Shown here: positions 60,886 to 64,000 of the stretch, piece by piece
Layout: every line of letters begins with the position of its first letter
How positions within the stretch are numbered: position 1 is the stretch's first letter
Origin: Psychrosphaera algicola
Lineage (GTDB): Bacteria > Pseudomonadota > Gammaproteobacteria > Enterobacterales > Alteromonadaceae
Reading direction: 5' to 3'
Assembly: GCF_028401425.1 (NCBI RefSeq)
Contig: NZ_JAQOMS010000002.1
Location: 1,984,001 to 2,048,000 of the forward strand
DNA length: 64,000 nucleotides
Notes under the pieces: model-generated
Seen by the model: the letters and a program-made list of their open reading frames with translations, nothing else
Database searches by the model: none
What the model was told of the DNA's origin: nothing
Made by a program: the position numbers and the translations under genes

Positions 60886-61863
60886 TTATTCTATATCTTC
60901 AAAATGAGTAACGCGATTACGGCCATTTTCTTTCGAGTAATATAATGCTTTATCTGCGTATTCGACCAAGTGTAACAAGTTTAGTTCATTATTTATTCCA
61001 CAACATCCAATGCTAATGGTTAAACTATCGACAGATTTAAATTGATGGTTTTCAATCATATTACAAAAACGATTTAGAATGCGTTTAGTTTGTTGCCTCG
61101 ACACATCACGCAAAATAACGGCAAACTCTTCACCACCATATCGAAACAAACCATCGCGGGAGCGAAAACTCAACCGCATCAAATCAGCTAACTCAACCAA
61201 TACTTCATCACCAACAACATGCCCATATTCATCATTGATTGCTTTGAAAAAGTCGATATCTATAATTGCCAAGTGCGATTCAAGTACTTCAACAACACCG
61301 TCTGAGCTGCGTCGTTTTTCAATATCAGGACGTTGTAATTCAAGTGCTAAATCAATATCAAAACTCTTGCGATTAAGTAATTGGGTTAACCCATCAACTT
61401 TAGAGTCAGTGATCAAAATCAGTACATTACAATAGATAGCCAAAATACAAATGATCTGTTCATCGACTTCTTCAGACACGTCAATACCGGTAACAATGCA
61501 GGCATAAAAGCGGTGATTTAATATCGCAGGGTAGAATATTTTGTTCTCATCAATTAAGACAAGTTCGTCGACGCTTTCAAGTTCGTCTAAATCAAATTGT
61601 CTAATCTGATCAATTTCTTGTGGGTTTTCTAGCGCGCCCGACGAGCTGGAAAACAAGTAAAAGCGATCTCGCTCCGTACCGTCTGAACTCAAATATACCT
61701 TATATTCATAAGGTGCCACCACCTCTTCGAGTATGTGCACTAAGGTTTTATTTAGTGCAACCACCGAGCGCTGACACGACATCAACAAAGTATAATCAAA
61801 CTTTAATGACTCCGCGTCTCTATCTTTATTTCTTTTATTTGTACTTCTAATTTCTTCAGTCAC
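60886..61863 (-). CDS. Diguanylate cyclase with GAF-like sensor region
   Basis: A soluble GGDEF protein of 325 residues that should make c-di-GMP. The N-terminal 150 residues resemble a GAF-type sensor without membrane helices; the GGDEF domain shows DGLTQLLNRKSFD, IDIDFFKAINDEYGHVVGD and intact FRYGGEEFAVIL. It starts with a GTG that overlaps the last base of the dsbD stop codon (TAGTG), so its translation is coupled to dsbD. Frame intact. Confidence 0.93.
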   Translation of the reverse strand: MTEEIRSTNKRNKDRDAESLKFDYTLLMSCQRSVVALNKTLVHILEEVVAPYEYKVYLSSDGTERDRFYLFSSSSGALENPQEIDQIRQFDLDELESVDELVLIDENKIFYPAILNHRFYACIVTGIDVSEEVDEQIICILAIYCNVLILITDSKVDGLTQLLNRKSFDIDLALELQRPDIEKRRSSDGVVEVLESHLAIIDIDFFKAINDEYGHVVGDEVLVELADLMRLSFRSRDGLFRYGGEEFAVILRDVSRQQTKRILNRFCNMIENHQFKSVDSLTISIGCCGINNELNLLHLVEYADKALYYSKENGRNRVTHFEDIE

Positions 61864-63710
61864 TAGTTAAACGTCGCCCTTAAATGTGCGTTAAATTGTT
61901 CAGCATTCATAAACCCAGTTACCCGTCGCCTTTCTAGCTCGTTCCCTGCATTATCAAAGAATAGTATGGTTGGTAATCCTAAAATTTGAAACTTTTCCAT
62001 AATCTCAATATCAAGTTCGCTGTTTTCAGTCATATCAACCTGCAACATCCGTAATTTTTTCATTTCGTTTTGAACTTGTTTATCACTAAAGGTAAAGGCT
62101 TCAAATTCCTTGCAAGCTGCGCACCAATCAGCATATAAATCCAACATAGCCCCTTGACCGTTAGACTTTGCGATTAAAATTTCTTTTTCAATGTCGGCTA
62201 TGGACACGACTTTTACAAAAGTGACCTCTGAATGCTCAGCTATCACACCACCATTATTAGGGAGTAACTTTAAATGAGGTCAGACCACAAGCGCCAATCC
62301 AAAGAATAGGAAGACATAAGACACCAACCAAAAAACACTTTTAACCGAGGCTTTAACACTGTTAAGGTATTCGTGATGGAAATAAGCGGCCATCGCCAAC
62401 ACCCAAACACCGGCTGTTATCAGTACCCAATGAAACTCAACAAAGCGATCTAATAGGATAACGGGGATCGCTAACAATATAAAACCAAATAAATTTTTAA
62501 CAAAATTCATCCAGTTGCCGGCTTTTGGCAATAACTTCCCACCAGACAAACCAATGACCAGTAGCGGCAGCCCCATTCCCAAACTTAACACGTATAGTGT
62601 CACAAAGCCGATCACCAGATCGCCAGTTTGTGCAACATACAATAATGCGCCAGTTAAAGGCGCTGTGGTGCATGGTGAGGCAATAAGACCACTCAATAAC
62701 CCCATCATAAATACGCCAACGACATTCCCCGATTTTTGATTGTTGCTCACTTGCGTAAGCTTACTGGTCCAAGAGCTCGGCAATTGTAGGTTATACCAAC
62801 CAAACATGGCCCCTGCTAAACCGATAAAAATAAGACTGACCGAAATTAAAATAGCGGGATGTTGCAGCGCAGCCTGAAATTGAGCACCAGCACTTGCCAC
62901 AATGAGACCCAATAATGAATACGTTAAAGCCATACCTTGTACGTAGATAAAAGCGAGGTATAGCCCTTTTCTCGCTGTTAAGTTTTCCTGACCAGCGATT
63001 ATGCCTGACAAAATGGGGAACATTGGGAATACGCAGGGAGTAAACGCTAAACCGACACCTAGTCCAAAAAAGATCAGCAGTACCCATGCAAAATTTTCAG
63101 AATTCAATCTATCGGCCAATATATTCTGAGTTGAATCCCCTGAAGTGTCATTGTTCAAATACGTCGTTTGGTTTTGCTCAGTCAAAGCAGAAAACGTGGC
63201 TGCGGTTGAAGATCCATCAGATGTTGAAGTTGCGGAAGAAAATTTATCGACGGGGACAGTTTTGGAGATTGGCTGGTAACACAGACCTGCTTTTGCACAG
63301 CCTTGATAACGAACTTTTAATTCCGCATTTTCACTTACATTGGCAACTGTAACTTTAATTTCCGATTCAAAAAATATACATCAACTACCCCAAAAAACTC
63401 GTCTTCAATTTGGGTCGCGTCAGGCTTTTCGGTTGCTTCAATTGTCAAATTGTCGGCAGCGAACTGAAACTTATCAGCATATAAATAATAACCATCTGCG
63501 ATTTCCCAACTTAATGTCACCTCATCGTCGTTTTGGGAAAAGTTAAAAACAAATGCTTCTTCTACCGGTAAAAATTGTGTCTGTTGGCCAAACAGAGCTG
63601 AGAATGGATCGCTCTTATCTTCGGCATTCACACTTAATGTTGTGCTGATAAGTATTAAACTCAGCACCAAAAAGAACGGACAATTCCAATCAAACTATTG
63701 ATAATATTCA
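61863..63710 (-). CDS. dsbD: Thiol:disulfide interchange protein DsbD (frameshifts and in-frame stop)
   Basis: DsbD passes electrons from cytoplasmic thioredoxin to periplasmic DsbC and others. All three redox pairs are visible: the N-terminal domain (YQGCAKAGLCYQPI), the membrane domain with eight helices (FTPCVFPMFP and ASPCTTAPLTG) and the C-terminal thioredoxin-like domain (ADWCAACKEFE). Breaks: a six-T run near 63370, probably another near the signal peptide, and a TGA at 62280-62282 between membrane and C-terminal domains, with the frame continuing in phase. The start is uncertain, perhaps a TTG at 63710 directly after cutA. About 615 residues. Confidence 0.93.
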
Positions 63711-63713
63711 ACT

Positions 63714-64000
63714 TTACATCTCACTTGTATTTTGTTCTAACCACTCTAGGTAGGACTTACTGCCAGTATCGAAGTTCAAAACGATATATTCGGGCACATC
63801 ATAGGGATGATGCTCTACCAATATAGACTCGATTTTTGCAACATTTCTTTCAACTGTCTTAATAATTAATTGAGTTTCTTGTGATTGTTCCATTTTGCCT
63901 TGCCATTTATAAATGGACACAATTGATGGAATTATATTAACGCACGCGGCTAAATTAGATTCGACAAGTATCTCAGCAAGTTGATGAGCTGTCGGAAGAT
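63714..64000 (-). CDS. cutA: Divalent-cation tolerance protein CutA (partial at window end)
   Basis: CutA is a small trimeric protein linked to copper tolerance. The visible part (about 95 residues) runs from PTAHQLAEILVESNLAACVNI through SIYKWQGKMEQSQETQLIIKT and HHPYDVPEYIVL to the stop; the first codons lie beyond the window. It sits directly upstream of dsbD, as in many gammaproteobacteria, and the two are probably co-transcribed. Confidence 0.93.
   Translation of the reverse strand, partial: LPTAHQLAEILVESNLAACVNIIPSIVSIYKWQGKMEQSQETQLIIKTVERNVAKIESILVEHHPYDVPEYIVLNFDTGSKSYLEWLEQNTSEM

Noticed and set aside
26689..63710. Recoded stop codons or selenocysteine at the in-frame stops
   Set aside because: Both TAG and TGA occur, there is no insertion-element-like structure after them, and these families have Trp or other ordinary residues, not selenocysteine. 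Sequence error or mutation fits better.
122..63710. Large-scale pseudogene formation, as in a host-restricted lineage
   Set aside because: Breaks hit essential genes, lie mostly in short base runs and are fixed by one base each; there are no insertion sequences or large deletions.
1..64000. tRNA or rRNA genes, integrases or transposases
   Set aside because: I looked for typical cloverleaf ends, rRNA cores and recombinase motifs on both strands and saw none.

Overview
The window reads as chromosomal DNA of a marine gammaproteobacterium of the order Alteromonadales (Colwelliaceae / Thalassotalea / Psychrosphaera-like). The evidence is the AT-rich composition and the gene set: glnA-DUF4124-ntrB-ntrC, prmA/dusB-fis-purH, rraA with an arginase-fold enzyme, speA/speE, aroQ-accB-accC, dsbD-cutA, a PEP-CTERM protein and several c-di-GMP proteins. 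The genus is an inference. I see no rRNA, tRNA, insertion sequence, prophage or CRISPR array.

Layout. 1-6.2 kb: nitrogen regulation (ntrC, ntrB, a DUF4124 protein, glnA with a readable sigma-54 promoter and NtrC boxes) and a phosphoribulokinase. 6.3-11.2 kb: a beta-propeller protein, a MAPEG protein, purD, a lipoprotein-type methyltransferase and rlmJ. 11.4-16.1 kb: prmA, dusB-fis, a striking 53-bp tandem repeat, and purH. 16.2-26.5 kb: aminotransferase plus GNAT, rraA-arginase, an XRE regulator, a degenerate GGDEF-EAL protein, a very large propeller-PAS-GGDEF-EAL sensor and trmL. 26.7-38 kb: a solute-binding protein with a chemoreceptor, M1 peptidase, PldB-like hydrolase, yaiI, an epimerase, a GNAT-thioesterase, a LysR/DoxX/dioxygenase cassette and a 15-bp minisatellite. 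38-52.8 kb: acyltransferase 3, PEP-CTERM protein, yghU, dtd-pip, M28 peptidase, two PlsC paralogues, speA, speE and small genes. 53-57.5 kb: a compact peptide-export cluster. 57.6-64 kb: a hydrolase, aroQ-accB-accC, a diguanylate cyclase, dsbD and cutA (cut by the window end).

Two places stand out. The first is the export cluster: an HlyD-type adaptor, a C39-peptidase ABC exporter, a stand-alone LuxR-type regulator, a 66-residue precursor with a 15-residue double-glycine leader of colicin V type, and two tiny membrane proteins that could give immunity. It looks like an undescribed class II microcin system. The second is the array between fis and purH: four identical 53-bp units plus a partial fifth. 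As RNA it would form about nine hairpins showing GGGA loops in the context CAGGGAYG, close to the CsrA recognition consensus, so it may encode a CsrB-like CsrA sponge. The leader before the microcin-like precursor also folds into hairpins, one with a perfect CAAGGAUG loop, which suggests the two could be connected.

Data quality matters for every reader. About half of the genes, including housekeeping genes such as fis, dusB, purD, dtd and dsbD, carry one-base frameshifts, mostly one base missing from a run of 4-7 A/T or 2-4 G/C. Six more reading frames have an in-frame stop. Neighbouring genes (glnA, purH, speA, accB, accC) are intact. This is the signature of uncorrected sequencing error rather than gene decay. 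I therefore annotate the full span of each broken gene and name the break point.
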